Assembly (NCBI GenBank): GCA_035530655.1
Contig: DATKUK010000030.1
Location: forward strand, 1 to 64,000
DNA length: 64,000 nucleotides
DNA from: DATKUK01 sp035530655
GTDB lineage: Bacteria; Planctomycetota; Phycisphaerae; UBA1845; DATKUK01
Reading direction: 5' to 3'
The first letter of the stretch is position 1, and each line of letters starts with the position of its first letter. The notes under the pieces were generated by a model, which worked only from the letters and a program-made list of their open reading frames with translations, searched no databases and was not told the DNA's origin. This document shows, in pieces, positions 1 through 9,823 of this stretch. The position numbers and the translations under genes were made by a program.

Positions 1-147
1 ACCCGAACCCGAGACGGCCGTCCGGGCAAGACGGTCCGGCTCCGGTGTGTGACCACGCCGGACAACGCCCAGAAGGTGTTGCTCGCCCGTCTGGGTCTGA
101 CGCTCCCCCAGAGGTTGCGATACCTCGAAGGGGCCACACAAATGTAG
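1..147 (+). CDS. Probable transposase, C-terminal fragment (cut by window edge)
   Basis: An open frame runs from the first base to a TAG at 145-147 and encodes the last 48 residues of a protein. The segment reading TTPDNAQKVLLARLG followed by LPQRLRYLEG resembles the C-terminal tail of IS1634/IS4-type transposases, where a helix of the 'QK.LL..LG..LP.RL' kind closes the protein. The catalytic part lies outside the window, so the assignment rests on a short stretch only. No gene follows for about 490 bases, which fits the edge of an insertion sequence, but I could not define a terminal inverted repeat. Confidence 0.4.
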   Translation, partial: TRTRDGRPGKTVRLRCVTTPDNAQKVLLARLGLTLPQRLRYLEGATQM

Positions 148-640
148 TGAAGACTTTCGACGAAAACCGGCCCTGGCGCTATGATCAGGGCCATTCTTGC
201 CACTCAACTGCGTAACTTGGGTTAGTGAGACCTGTCACAGACGCCCTCCGATCCAACACAAGAAGGTTTCCTTCTTGTGCCGCGCCCGTACAAAGGGCAA
301 TCACGTGACGAGATGGGTTGCGTATTCAGGGCATATCCGGTATCATTACATCGATGGATGACAGGTGTTGCCGGCAACCGCTGCGCGGGATTCTGTGCGG
401 TTGACGCATTGTTGCGGCAAATGAGGGGAATAGCATGGAGCGATCCAGCGGCGTGCATTCTGTTACAGGATGTGCGATCCGACTAGGGGCGAAATGCTCG
501 GAGGGTCGCTCGGCAGTGCTGTTCGTTACAACTGGAGCGGACGGCGCTGCGGGCCGGCGCCACCGACCGTGCTTCGTTGTCTCCCTCGAATTCCGACGCT
601 CGAGAGCAGGCGGAAGTCTAGCCTCCACGAGGAGTAGACC
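148..640. other. Intergenic region with no supported gene
   Basis: Only short overlapping frames without recognisable protein character occur here. It presumably holds the right end of the insertion sequence at the window edge and the promoter of the beta-helix gene. A clear GAGGAG ribosome binding site lies just before the ATG at 641. Confidence 0.5.
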
Positions 641-3600
641 ATGACATCGGTGCTGGGATACACGGCTCTTACCTTGGTGACTATTGGCGCGCCGTCACAA
701 TCTGTGGCGGACATCGCGATTCAGCAGGCGCAGCTCACGACAACGGGGAATGTCATCGTTGTCGATTGGCGCGGGACGGCAGACTACACGGGCATACAGG
801 AGGCGATCGAGAGCGCTGCCGACGGTGATACGATAGTCGTCATGCCATCCACTGATTCGCCTGACGAGGCGTACGTGGAGCACATCAATTTCCTGCGTAA
901 GGCCATACGGGTTCAGAGTCTAGTGCCTACAGATCCGGCCGTCGTGGCGGCCACGGTGATCGATGGTGCAGCTGCGAACACGGTCGTGAGATTTGAGCAG
1001 GGCGAGGGCCGCGCATCGATTCTAGACGGTTTGACCATCACCAACGGTTACACGTACCGCGCGGCTCAGGGCGGGGGCGCCGGCATTGTCTGCAACTCCT
1101 CTTCGCCAACGATTCGGAACTGCATGGTCGTGCGAAACGTCAGCCTCAACAATGGCGGCGGTATCAAGTGCGGGAACCAGGCAGCCCCCCAAATCAGCGG
1201 CTGCATCGTTGCGGAAAACACCGGCAGGGATTACGGAGGCGGCATTGCGTGTCTCGTCAACTCGAATGCGGAGATCGTCGATTGCACCGTTCTCGACAAC
1301 ACAGCACGTCATGGCGGCGGTATCGGCCTCTGGACCTCCTGCAACGCGTCGATCCGCAGGTGCAGAATCATCCGCAACACAGCCTCGCAGTACGGCGGCG
1401 GGATCGCTCCCAGTGAGTACTCTGATCCAGACATCATCAACTGCGTGATTGCGGACAACACAGCCAACGATAAGGGGGGAGGCATCTACAGTTTCTACGT
1501 GTCTTCTCCATCCATAACGCACTGCACCATTCGCAATAACACAGATCCTGGCCACTACGCCGTGTTCGTAGATCACTCGGGAAGCATACGAGATTGCGTC
1601 CTCTGGGGGAATACCGGCGAACCGATCGGTGGGAGTCTGAGCTTGGTTGAGTACTGCAACATTGAGGGCGGCTATCCAGGCCAGGGCAATATCGATGCTG
1701 CCCCCGACTTCTTCTTCTCCGATGATTCACATCTCCGCGCGGCCTCGCCGTGCATTGATGCAGGGACAGATGCACTCGTCAGGGACGACGCCGACGGCAC
1801 GCCACGGCCCTGGGGAGTCGGCTACGATATAGGCGCCTACGAATACGATCCCATCCATCCGGTCACCATCCACAGCCCGGTCACATTCGAGTTCACTCTG
1901 AGCGAGGAAGATCCCATAGTCCCCGATCAAGTGCTGAAGATCGTCAATGGTGGGGGCGGCGTTCTCGACTGGTCAGTTCGCGCGGATGTCCCATGGCTTG
2001 TGCTGTCGCCACTGGCCGGCTCAAGCACGGGTGAGGTTGATGAGGTCCTGGTCAATGTTGCCCCGACTCCGCACGGTCAATATCGAGGGAGGATCATCAT
2101 TGAGTCAACGACTGCTGCCAATGCCCCGCGGGTTATCGAGGTTTCTCTCACCGTCACTCGCACGTTTGTGGTCGCCCAGGACGGAAGCGGGGATTATGAA
2201 ACGATTCAGCCGGCCGTGGATGCGGCTGTCGTCCCTGGGGACATAGTCCTCATACAGCCCGGCGTCTATCGGGGCCCGGGCAACAAGAACGTAACGCACT
2301 ATGGTGTTGCCATCACCGTTTGCTCGACCGACCCCAACGACCCTAACGTAGTGGCCTCAACCGTTATCGACTGCGAGGAAGGGGGCGAAGGGATACGCTT
2401 CGATTACGCCGGCGACGGTACGACTCTGGCCGGCTTGACCATCGTCGATGCTGGGACGGCCGTCGTATGCGTCAACACGGAGGCAACAATCCGGGATTGT
2501 GTCGTTTTGCGCAGCCGAAGTTTCGGCATGCTAATCGCCCAATCCGAGGCCACAATACTCCGTTGTCGGGTTGCCGAGGGCTCTCATTACGGTATCCTTT
2601 GCCAGTCCTGCAGCCCACTTATCACCGGATGCGAAATCACCGATAACGTAACCGACTTTGACGGGGGTGGAGTCTCTTCATACAACGCATCCCCGATTCT
2701 CGTCGACTGCGTGTTGGCTCGAAACGAAGCGGCGGGGAACGGCGGCGCCGTCTTCGGGGCGTCGTCAGTGACGAGTTGCCGCGTGACTGATAACGTGGCG
2801 GGGGGCACTGGCGGTGGATTATACGGCGTCAGCCAGATCGTCAACTGTGATATTAGCCGAAACTCCGCGACCCGGGCTGGCGGCATGGCGATTTTTGGCA
2901 ATGGAGCGATTGTCCATTCAACTGTTAGGAATAATCATGCCGACGAAGGCGGGGGCCTGGTGTTCTCGTCGAACAATACGATCCTGCTGAGTGTCTCGAA
3001 TAGCATCTTCTGGGACAACAGTGCTGCGATTGCATCGCAGGCCTGGGTGGATGGGTGGTGTACTCTTGATATCTCCCACAGCACTGTCGCTGAGGGGACC
3101 GACGGCGTTTCGGTTTTCGGCAATGCCAATTTGATCTGGGGACAGGGCAATCTTCAGGGCGACCCCCGTTTCTTTCTTGCCGAGGATTCGCATTTGAAGC
3201 CTGATTCCCCGTGTGTCGATTCGGGAACCGGCGCCGGGCTCGACGTGGATATCGATGGCAATCCAAGGCCGTTGGCAGGTGGGCCTGATATGGGGGCATA
3301 CGAGTACAACGCTGCGGTTCCATCGATTGCCCTGAGCCCGCGCCAGTTGTTCTTCTATCACTGGGAGGATGATGCCCTGCCAGCGCCGCAGATGGTAGAG
3401 GTAGCCAACTGTGGTGGCGGTACTTTGCAGTGGTCGGCAGGGAGCGACCTCGGGGCCCTAAGTCTCGATCCCTCTGCCGGAGCCAGTGCGGGCGAGATCA
3501 ACCCCGTGACAGTCGGCCTGACATTGATTGGGCACGGTCAATACACGGGGCACGTAACGGTCTCGGCTACAGGCGCGGTAAACACCCCCCGCTGCGCTCG

Positions 3601-5209
3601 TGTGTCTATTCGAGTGAATAAGACTTTCGTGGTCGCACAGGACGGGTCTGGTCACTACCAAGCCATTCAGGACGCCATCGATGCAGCAGATGTTCCGGGC
3701 GACGTAATCATCGTGATGCCGGGCCTTTACACGGGGCCGCGGAACAGGGAACTAGACTTCTTGGGGCGACGGCTAACGGTGCGGTCCAGTGAGCCAGAAG
3801 ACCCCGAGATGGTCGATGCGACGATTATTGACTGTGAGAGGGCGGGCAGAGGGTTCTATTTCCACAACGGCGAAACCTCGGAGTCGGTCGTGAGGGGCTT
3901 GACGATCCGGAATGCTGGCCACGGCATCTACTGCGACGGCGCAAGCCCCACGATAGAACGATGTGCACTCACGGATCATGCTACAGGCGGTATTTGGTGT
4001 CGTCATGCTGGACCAATTGTCTCGCGCTGCCAGATCACAAACAACATGGGGCGCGGTGTTTATTGCGAGTCCGAACCGTCACCGACACTCTCCTTCTGCG
4101 TGATCGCGCGCAACCGGGAGCAAGGCAGCGGTGCCGGCATGCTCTGCGGCGACCATTCGGCGGCGTCCGTTGATCACTGTCTCGTCGAGGCCAACACGGC
4201 GGCACAGGACGGGGGAGGGATCCAGTGTACCTACATGGCTTCACTGGTGGTGAGAGATACGCTGATTGTGGGAAACAGGTCGTCGGGGAATGGGGGGGGT
4301 GTAAACTGCGCCAAGTGGAATGACCTCTCGTTGGAGCGATCCGCCATCGTCGACAATGTGGCTGGCATCGCCACGGGGGGGCTCCGCCTGGCAGGGTCCA
4401 GCGCAGTGATCACCAACTCGGTCTGCTGGGGCAATGCGGCGCCAGACGATGGTCAGATAGCCTTGATTCGGCATTACGACGACTCCACTTTGGCGATATC
4501 GTTTAGTGATGTCGATGGAGGTGAATCGAGTATCCACGTTGAGGCCGGTAGCACGCTCGACTGGGCTGCCGGCAACATCGATGCTGCACCAAGATTCGTC
4601 CGTCGTGGTTACTGGCAAGATCTTAGTGGGAGCCCCGCGGACCCCTATGACGACGTGTGGGCTGACAGCGACTATCATCTCCGGCCCGGATCCCCGTGCA
4701 TCGATGCGGGCGATCCGAACTCTGTCGTGGAGCCTGACGAAACTGATCTGGATGGTCATCCGCGCTTTGTGGATGATCTCTTGCACTCCTTCCCGGGACG
4801 CGGCCCGATAGATATCGGCCCTGACGAATACGTCGTCGCTGACTTCGACTACGATGGTGATGTCGACCACGGCGACTTCGATGCCTTCCACGACCACCTA
4901 TGGGGCCCGCTGGTGATCGTCACGTACGGCTGTCGAGATGCCGATATGGACGGCGACGGCGACTGCGACTTGCAGGATTTCGATCTTCTAGCGGTTGAGT
5001 TCGGTCGTCAGACGACGGGCCCCGGCGACATCGACCAGGACGGCGACGTGGATCTGGATGACCTCTCGTGGTTTGTGGGGTGCCTTCTTGGCCCTGATGT
5101 TCGGGAGTTGCTCGCCAGCGGAGCGCGCGCCGATTTCGACGCTGACGGCTATTGTGACTTGGCAGACGTGGCCGTTTTCTTCCAGACCTTCGGTGGACCG
5201 GTGCAGTAG
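641..5209 (+). CDS. Secreted right-handed beta-helix protein with dockerin-like C-terminus
   Basis: A 1,522-residue exoprotein. Residues 1-24 form a signal peptide (hydrophobic run ending near SVADIA). The body is a threefold module. Each unit starts with a pectate-lyase-like entry (FVVAQDGSGDYETIQ near residue 508, a near copy near 995, and a degenerate one near 45), continues with many beta-helix rungs rich in GGGI and CxxxxN patterns, then a 'SPCIDAGT...DIGAYEY' choice-of-anchor type segment. The first two units end in a BACON-like beta-sandwich (LDWSVRADVPWLVLSP near 445). The tail (about 1400-1522) has paired acidic loops (DFDYDGDVD, DMDGDGDCD, DIDQDGDVD, DFDADGYCD) typical of type I dockerin-like modules. 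Catalytic lyase residues are not evident, so binding or scaffolding is as likely as enzymatic activity. The start is supported by GAGGAG six bases upstream. It has no operon partner. Confidence 0.85.
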   Translation: MTSVLGYTALTLVTIGAPSQSVADIAIQQAQLTTTGNVIVVDWRGTADYTGIQEAIESAADGDTIVVMPSTDSPDEAYVEHINFLRKAIRVQSLVPTDPAVVAATVIDGAAANTVVRFEQGEGRASILDGLTITNGYTYRAAQGGGAGIVCNSSSPTIRNCMVVRNVSLNNGGGIKCGNQAAPQISGCIVAENTGRDYGGGIACLVNSNAEIVDCTVLDNTARHGGGIGLWTSCNASIRRCRIIRNTASQYGGGIAPSEYSDPDIINCVIADNTANDKGGGIYSFYVSSPSITHCTIRNNTDPGHYAVFVDHSGSIRDCVLWGNTGEPIGGSLSLVEYCNIEGGYPGQGNIDAAPDFFFSDDSHLRAASPCIDAGTDALVRDDADGTPRPWGVGYDIGAYEYDPIHPVTIHSPVTFEFTLSEEDPIVPDQVLKIVNGGGGVLDWSVRADVPWLVLSPLAGSSTGEVDEVLVNVAPTPHGQYRGRIIIESTTAANAPRVIEVSLTVTRTFVVAQDGSGDYETIQPAVDAAVVPGDIVLIQPGVYRGPGNKNVTHYGVAITVCSTDPNDPNVVASTVIDCEEGGEGIRFDYAGDGTTLAGLTIVDAGTAVVCVNTEATIRDCVVLRSRSFGMLIAQSEATILRCRVAEGSHYGILCQSCSPLITGCEITDNVTDFDGGGVSSYNASPILVDCVLARNEAAGNGGAVFGASSVTSCRVTDNVAGGTGGGLYGVSQIVNCDISRNSATRAGGMAIFGNGAIVHSTVRNNHADEGGGLVFSSNNTILLSVSNSIFWDNSAAIASQAWVDGWCTLDISHSTVAEGTDGVSVFGNANLIWGQGNLQGDPRFFLAEDSHLKPDSPCVDSGTGAGLDVDIDGNPRPLAGGPDMGAYEYNAAVPSIALSPRQLFFYHWEDDALPAPQMVEVANCGGGTLQWSAGSDLGALSLDPSAGASAGEINPVTVGLTLIGHGQYTGHVTVSATGAVNTPRCARVSIRVNKTFVVAQDGSGHYQAIQDAIDAADVPGDVIIVMPGLYTGPRNRELDFLGRRLTVRSSEPEDPEMVDATIIDCERAGRGFYFHNGETSESVVRGLTIRNAGHGIYCDGASPTIERCALTDHATGGIWCRHAGPIVSRCQITNNMGRGVYCESEPSPTLSFCVIARNREQGSGAGMLCGDHSAASVDHCLVEANTAAQDGGGIQCTYMASLVVRDTLIVGNRSSGNGGGVNCAKWNDLSLERSAIVDNVAGIATGGLRLAGSSAVITNSVCWGNAAPDDGQIALIRHYDDSTLAISFSDVDGGESSIHVEAGSTLDWAAGNIDAAPRFVRRGYWQDLSGSPADPYDDVWADSDYHLRPGSPCIDAGDPNSVVEPDETDLDGHPRFVDDLLHSFPGRGPIDIGPDEYVVADFDYDGDVDHGDFDAFHDHLWGPLVIVTYGCRDADMDGDGDCDLQDFDLLAVEFGRQTTGPGDIDQDGDVDLDDLSWFVGCLLGPDVRELLASGARADFDADGYCDLADVAVFFQTFGGPVQ

Positions 5210-5320
5210 AGCCAAGAGCAAGTCCAGCGCGAATCCCTAGCGCGTCTCACCGGGCACCTGACAGCTCGATTCCTGCCTGATCTCTGAGCCACGCTAGAGC
5301 CGCCGGCTCATCCGCCCGTT

Positions 5321-5915
5321 TCATAGCGGCCAATACAGCTTCAGGAGGGACAAGGCGCTGTCCAATCGTAGCGACCAGACCCTTGAGCAGTCGATGACGT
5401 TGGCGTTTCTGCACACACAACAGCGGACGGGAGCAGCTCGCAGTCGGGTTACGTCAAACCGCCCGAGAAGCTCCGTAAGTCCGACCTGACGAAGATTGGC
5501 GAGCGGACGCGATCGGTCCAGGCAGTCCATCAGGTCGCCGTTGGGCCAGAGTTCGATGTACACCTTGCGGGCGTGGCAGCGGTAGCGTCTGTAGCCCGCT
5601 GCGATGAAACGCAGGTAGCCGGCGGAATTAGCGACGGGCCAACCCTCCTGCTTCATGCGAAGCAGTTGTCGGAATAGCTTGCCAAGTCGATCAGATGGTA
5701 CAGCCAGAGACCGCTTGGCTGGCTCGAAGCCGGTGGGCCCCATCAAGCCGGTTTCGATCGGATGAACGAAGATCGGCACCTTCAGGTTGGCAGCCAGACG
5801 CACCAGCTGCGGAATCTGCTCTGCGTTGAGACGACTCACGACCGAGTTGAGCATGACGCGGATACGTCGATACCGGCGACGCATGAGTCGGATGGAATCC
5901 ACGACCCGCTCAAGA
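5321..5915 (-). pseudogene. Radical SAM/SPASM protein, C-terminal fragment
   Basis: The minus-strand frame stays open to 6262, but only its last ~195 residues (from the ERVVDSIRLMRRR segment near 5915) look like real protein. It reads as the back half of a radical SAM TIM barrel followed by a SPASM-like Cys-rich tail: YRCHARKVYIELWPNGD, then C, then CCVCRNANVIDC. The CxxxCxxC iron-sulfur motif that should lie upstream is absent. Beyond 5915 the frame is antisense to a different gene fragment. It is therefore truncated at its 5' end by a rearrangement or an assembly join. The remaining part could not act as a radical SAM enzyme. Confidence 0.6.
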
Positions 5916-6247
5916 TCAACTGGGACATCGTCAACGGCTGGCGCGCGGGTGAGCCGCCCTGGGCGCCGGGTGTGTTCGATCAGATCGCCGGCCACATCGC
6001 CCACATCCACGTCAAAGGCGCCCGCGCCGCACCTGACGGCTCGTTCGCCACCATGGCCGTCCCCGGCAGGGATGACGTGCCTCACGCCGAGTTGCTGGGC
6101 GCACTCGACCGCAGCGGCTTCGACGGCACCGTCACCATCGACCCGCACTACGGCCAATTTGCGGAAGCGGATAAGCTTACCGACGTCGAAGAACCGGTGC
6201 TCGAAGTCGTCCGGCAGACGCTGGCCTATCTTCAAAGCGTCACCTGA
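5900..6247 (+). pseudogene. Sugar phosphate isomerase/epimerase (AP-endonuclease-2 fold), C-terminal fragment
   Basis: About 115 residues with the hallmark end of the xylose-isomerase-like TIM-barrel family: DPLKINWDIVNGW, then HIAHIHVKGA, then the FDGTVTIDPHY strand. The N-terminal ~160 residues of the usual ~280 are missing. The frame upstream of about 5900 is antisense to the radical SAM fragment and has no plausible start. The stop overlaps the end of the DUF2085 gene on the other strand by eight bases, so the 3' end looks native and only the 5' part is lost. Confidence 0.6.
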
Positions 6248-6833
6248 CGCTCCGAGCGGCACGCCTCACCAGAGCCAGACAGCCCGCGGCAGACCAAAAA
6301 CTCAGAGCCACCAGTGCCGCAACCGAAGCAGTCAGCAGGATCACGGCGCCAGCAATGGCGACGCCGGTCCATACGCCCCATCCAAGCGGCATAGCCCTTT
6401 CCAAGGCGAAGGCCAGAACCACACACAACAGCACAAACACGAATCCCTGAATCTCGTCGCGCCGGCGCCACCCGTACCGTGGCCCGTGCTCACAACTGCG
6501 AAGCGACCGAAGATGCACAACTCCACCAACCAGCCACAACAGAGCCACATGCCCGGTCCATAACCCACAGAGCACCCGCCACGTCGCACCGAGGTCAACT
6601 ACCTTCAGTCCGCCAAGGATGGCCGCCACAAGCATCACGACGTGGCTCAAGAACACTCGCCGCGCAGGCAAACCGCGGCGCCAGATACCCGACGCCGCAA
6701 GCCACATGCCCGTGAGCAAAGCTGCCGTGTACAGCCCCAGGCATCGCTGGCATACGGGCAACGCCCGGCCTTCGGCGGCAAAGCACCGGGCTTGCCCACA
6801 TATGTAAGAAAAGGACTCGCTGACGCTGTCCAC
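6240..6833 (-). CDS. DUF2085-like integral membrane protein
   Basis: A 197-residue polytopic protein. The N-terminal signature SFSYICGQARCF...LPVCQRCLGLY matches the Cys/His-rich start of DUF2085 membrane proteins ('SF...G...PVCARCTGIY'). About four hydrophobic segments follow (near 37-60, 65-85, 90-108 and 130-180). It begins with GTG at 6833, seven bases after the stop of the upstream propeller gene and with a GGAGA-type site in that gene's last codons, so it is the promoter-distal gene of a minus-strand operon. The paired cysteines suggest metal or redox binding, but the family has no established function. Confidence 0.6.
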   Translation of the reverse strand: MDSVSESFSYICGQARCFAAEGRALPVCQRCLGLYTAALLTGMWLAASGIWRRGLPARRVFLSHVVMLVAAILGGLKVVDLGATWRVLCGLWTGHVALLWLVGGVVHLRSLRSCEHGPRYGWRRRDEIQGFVFVLLCVVLAFALERAMPLGWGVWTGVAIAGAVILLTASVAALVALSFWSAAGCLALVRRAARSVR

Positions 6834-6839
6834 GCGATC

Positions 6840-8219
6840 TCATTCTCCCGTGCGGACATCCAGGGGAGCATCCACCGGCTGCGAGGTCGGCCTCGTACTG
6901 GCCGGGTCAATTCTCGGAATCGCTCTGCGCGACAGTTCCGAGCCATTCGGCCCGAAGAAGGCGATTGAATCGGCACGCGGGTGCGAGCCCTCTTGCTTGA
7001 CCATAAGCTTGAAGGCCACGCGCTTCGAGTCCGGGGCGAATGTGGGCTGCACGAGCGCCGTCCCCTCGTCAGCGTGCCAATGCCTGAGGACCTCTCCTCC
7101 TCGACTCATGAAGAACACATTCTCACCATACGACACGACCATGTGCTTGCCGTCCGGCGCGATCGCCAACTCACCCATGTTGGCATCATCGCGGGCATGC
7201 TCCGGGAGCTTCAACGGCAACGTTTCGACCGTATCGCTGTTCGCCAGAAGTACCTGCAGAACCGGTTCGTCAGAGTCCGCCGTCAAGAGAGCCAGTCTGG
7301 CGCTATCGATCCAGACCATTCCACTAGGCGAGACGCCCTCGCTCCACCTTCTGTAGATCGTCCGTTGGCCATCGGTGCGCACAAAGCCGATCGCGCCTTC
7401 CTGTATCACCGCAGCCGTGCGCCCGTCCGGTGACAATGCACCCACCTGTGCCGGGACTGCAACAACGTGCACCTCGCCGCTGGCAAGATCAACGCGCATG
7501 AACAGAGGGCTCAAGCAAAGGTATACGGCACCGCCGTCCGGTGTGTACTGCGGTCGCACCGTCAGGTAAGAGATCATCAGGTTCTCGGGATATGGCAGCA
7601 CCACCGCCACCTGGCAGATAAGAGTGTCCGTCTTGGCGTCTCGCACAACCAACGACACCCGTACGGTCGGCGTGACCGTCAGCTCGCGATACACCCTGGA
7701 TATGCCCGCCAGACTCGGCAGAGCCTGGTCATCAACGGCTAACGACGGCTGCGTCGCCGGGCGCGTTGCCGCTCCTGGCGGCTGATCGAATAGCGACTCT
7801 CGCTCGCAGCTGCGCTTCTCGGCTTCTTCCCATGCCTGCTCGCACTCCCCGATCTGCTGATGCAGACGCTTCGCTTCCCGTTCCGTGAGCAGTGGGATAC
7901 GCAGATAGCACAGGTGCTTACCGTCTGGGCTATACGCCGGGGCCGACAACATGCTGTCGCTAGCCTCCTCAACCACGCGAAGCTTGCCCCCTTCTGACAG
8001 GACCATAAGGCGGAACACCTGCGCACCGGCCACGAATCCGTCGTCGTCCGCTTTATACGGCTCTACGGTCACGAAGGCTAGGTCCTTCCCGCTGGGCGAG
8101 AAGGCCATCGGGCTCTCCGTACACGCCAGCACGTGCCACAGCAGAGCGCCGACGCCCACGACAATCGCCAGCGCCGCCTGCCATCCGGGAATCTGTACTC
8201 TCGCTAGTCGTCGTACCAT
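6840..8219 (-). CDS. Membrane-anchored WD40-like (PD40/TolB-type) beta-propeller protein
   Basis: 459 residues. A single hydrophobic segment at 15-33 acts as a signal anchor or lipoprotein-like signal (ALLWHVLAC). Repeated 'FSPSGKDLAFVT', 'YSPDGKHLCYL', 'LSPDGRTAAV', 'IAPDGKHMVVS' and 'FAPDSKRVAF' motifs mark blades of a PD40 propeller on the outer face of the membrane. TRPATQP-type linkers occur at about 153 and near the C-terminus. A perfect AAGGAGG site lies inside the end of the upstream radical SAM gene, whose last 16 bases overlap this gene, so the two are translationally coupled. Likely role: ligand or protein binding in the envelope. No catalytic motif seen. Confidence 0.65.
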   Translation of the reverse strand: MVRRLARVQIPGWQAALAIVVGVGALLWHVLACTESPMAFSPSGKDLAFVTVEPYKADDDGFVAGAQVFRLMVLSEGGKLRVVEEASDSMLSAPAYSPDGKHLCYLRIPLLTEREAKRLHQQIGECEQAWEEAEKRSCERESLFDQPPGAATRPATQPSLAVDDQALPSLAGISRVYRELTVTPTVRVSLVVRDAKTDTLICQVAVVLPYPENLMISYLTVRPQYTPDGGAVYLCLSPLFMRVDLASGEVHVVAVPAQVGALSPDGRTAAVIQEGAIGFVRTDGQRTIYRRWSEGVSPSGMVWIDSARLALLTADSDEPVLQVLLANSDTVETLPLKLPEHARDDANMGELAIAPDGKHMVVSYGENVFFMSRGGEVLRHWHADEGTALVQPTFAPDSKRVAFKLMVKQEGSHPRADSIAFFGPNGSELSRRAIPRIDPASTRPTSQPVDAPLDVRTGE

Positions 8220-9757
8220 AACGGCCTCCTTGAGTAGAGCGCGGGCCTGGCGTCGCGCGCCCGAAACACCGCTCGTGACAGACTTCTAACGGCGATACTG
8301 GTCCCGCGCCGCAACAGCGCCAAGTGAACGCGACGTTTCCGTGCGTCGCTGCTGGCGGTCAGGAATCGCGCCGCTCGCCAAAACCGTCGACCGCTCGCGC
8401 TCACCAGAATTCGCCAGTAGACGCTTTCGAGTTGACGAAGACCCAGCTCGCCGGTAGTGCACACAGGAGTATGAAAGTTGTAGCTGGCCAGATCCCCATT
8501 CGCGATGTAGCCGTCGGCGGCCGCCCGGGCCGCAATCCCCGTGCCGGGGTTCGGCGTCAGGGGCATCATGAAGCAGTAGTCCATCCCCATCTCGTACTGC
8601 CGCTCTACAAGCCTCCTTAGGTCCGCCAGTGTGTCTCCCGGCAGGCCGAAAATCATAGTGCCGATCGTGTAAACCTGCGGGTACCGCCCGCGAAAGATGT
8701 CGAAAGCCTCGCAGCAGATCTCAATCTCGTTGTGATGCTTGTTCAGGAACGAAAGCCCGGCGGCATCGTCCCGCTCGACCCCAATCATCACCTGGCGAAG
8801 CCCAGCCCGAACCAGCTTGGACAAGATACCGAGGCCCTCGTCTCTGACTGCGCAGTCCGCCCGAAGCCAAGCCGTGTGGAGCGTCTTCGCACGCCCCCGA
8901 GATGACATCATCTCCGAGCCCAGCATCAACTCGGCCCAACGGTCGGACCATTCGGGCGACACGTTGAAAGTGGGGTCGACCCACCCGAACGTGCGCCGCC
9001 CGAATCGCTCATACAGCCATCGCACCTCCTCGAAGCTCCGCTCGGCGCTCTTCGTGCGAAAGCGGGGGCGCACCTGTCCGTTCCCGTCGACCGCCTCGCC
9101 CATGTGTTTCCACAGGATGCAGAAATCACACGAGTCGATGCAACCACGCGAATGCTCGATGCTCACGAGTCGCGGGTGATTCCCCGAATTGCGGCCGTAG
9201 AGACCCATATCGACCAGTTCGTACGCAGGCCACGGCAGCGAATCGAGGTCGTCTATCAGTTCACGCGGACGCGTCGCCACGATAAAGCCATTCGCGTCGC
9301 GGAACGCAAGCCCGTCGACCGCGTGCCAACCGTCTCGGTCGTGCACGCGGCGCAGCCACTCCACCAGCGTCACTTCGCCCTCGCCGCGAACGATCACGTC
9401 AATGCACCCTTGGCTGAGAGACTCTTCGACCGCGTGAGCGAAATAGGTCCCGCCCGCCACCACCACGCATCGGGGATGCAACTGCTTGACCAGTCGTGCG
9501 GCCCGCAACGCTTCGTGCGCCGACACCGCTTCCTCTCCAATCCCCAAGACGTCGATCTGCTCGGTCGCCAGGCACCGAGCAAGCGTCCGCCACCCGCAGC
9601 GATTGGCCGGTGCGTCCCAGACCTCTACGCGCACGTGCGGCAATTCGCGCCGCACGGCCGCGGCCAAACAAAGCAGACCCAGAGGCTGCCAGAAGGCAGA
9701 CGTCTCACTATTGAATGGCCAGACGTATCGCGGCGGCCTCAGCAGCACGAGGCGCAT
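8204..9757 (-). CDS. B12-binding-domain radical SAM protein
   Basis: 517 residues. Residues 1-140 form a cobalamin-binding-like Rossmann domain opening with MRLVLLRPPRY and containing VVAGGTYFAHAVEESL and GEGEVTLVEWL. The radical SAM core begins near 195 with HSRGCIDSCDFCILW, giving the CxxxCxxC triad that binds the [4Fe-4S] cluster. A downstream barrel follows, with GLPGDTLADL typical of this class, and a C-terminal extension. Such enzymes carry out methylations, ring rearrangements and C-C couplings; the substrate cannot be read from sequence. GGGGGTG precedes the ATG. The gene sits between two propeller proteins in one operon, which suggests an envelope-linked modification, by inference only. 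Confidence 0.8.
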   Translation of the reverse strand: MRLVLLRPPRYVWPFNSETSAFWQPLGLLCLAAAVRRELPHVRVEVWDAPANRCGWRTLARCLATEQIDVLGIGEEAVSAHEALRAARLVKQLHPRCVVVAGGTYFAHAVEESLSQGCIDVIVRGEGEVTLVEWLRRVHDRDGWHAVDGLAFRDANGFIVATRPRELIDDLDSLPWPAYELVDMGLYGRNSGNHPRLVSIEHSRGCIDSCDFCILWKHMGEAVDGNGQVRPRFRTKSAERSFEEVRWLYERFGRRTFGWVDPTFNVSPEWSDRWAELMLGSEMMSSRGRAKTLHTAWLRADCAVRDEGLGILSKLVRAGLRQVMIGVERDDAAGLSFLNKHHNEIEICCEAFDIFRGRYPQVYTIGTMIFGLPGDTLADLRRLVERQYEMGMDYCFMMPLTPNPGTGIAARAAADGYIANGDLASYNFHTPVCTTGELGLRQLESVYWRILVSASGRRFWRAARFLTASSDARKRRVHLALLRRGTSIAVRSLSRAVFRARDARPALYSRRPLWYDD

Positions 9758-9823
9758 CGATCACCCCCAAAAAGCTCTGCCCGCAACTACAAGGGGCGAA
9801 ATCCAAGAAGTCGACAGATCATG

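Noticed and set aside
5915..6262. N-terminal part of the minus-strand radical SAM frame
   Set aside because: It is antisense to the isomerase fragment, whose codons match a known fold, so it is not protein-coding.
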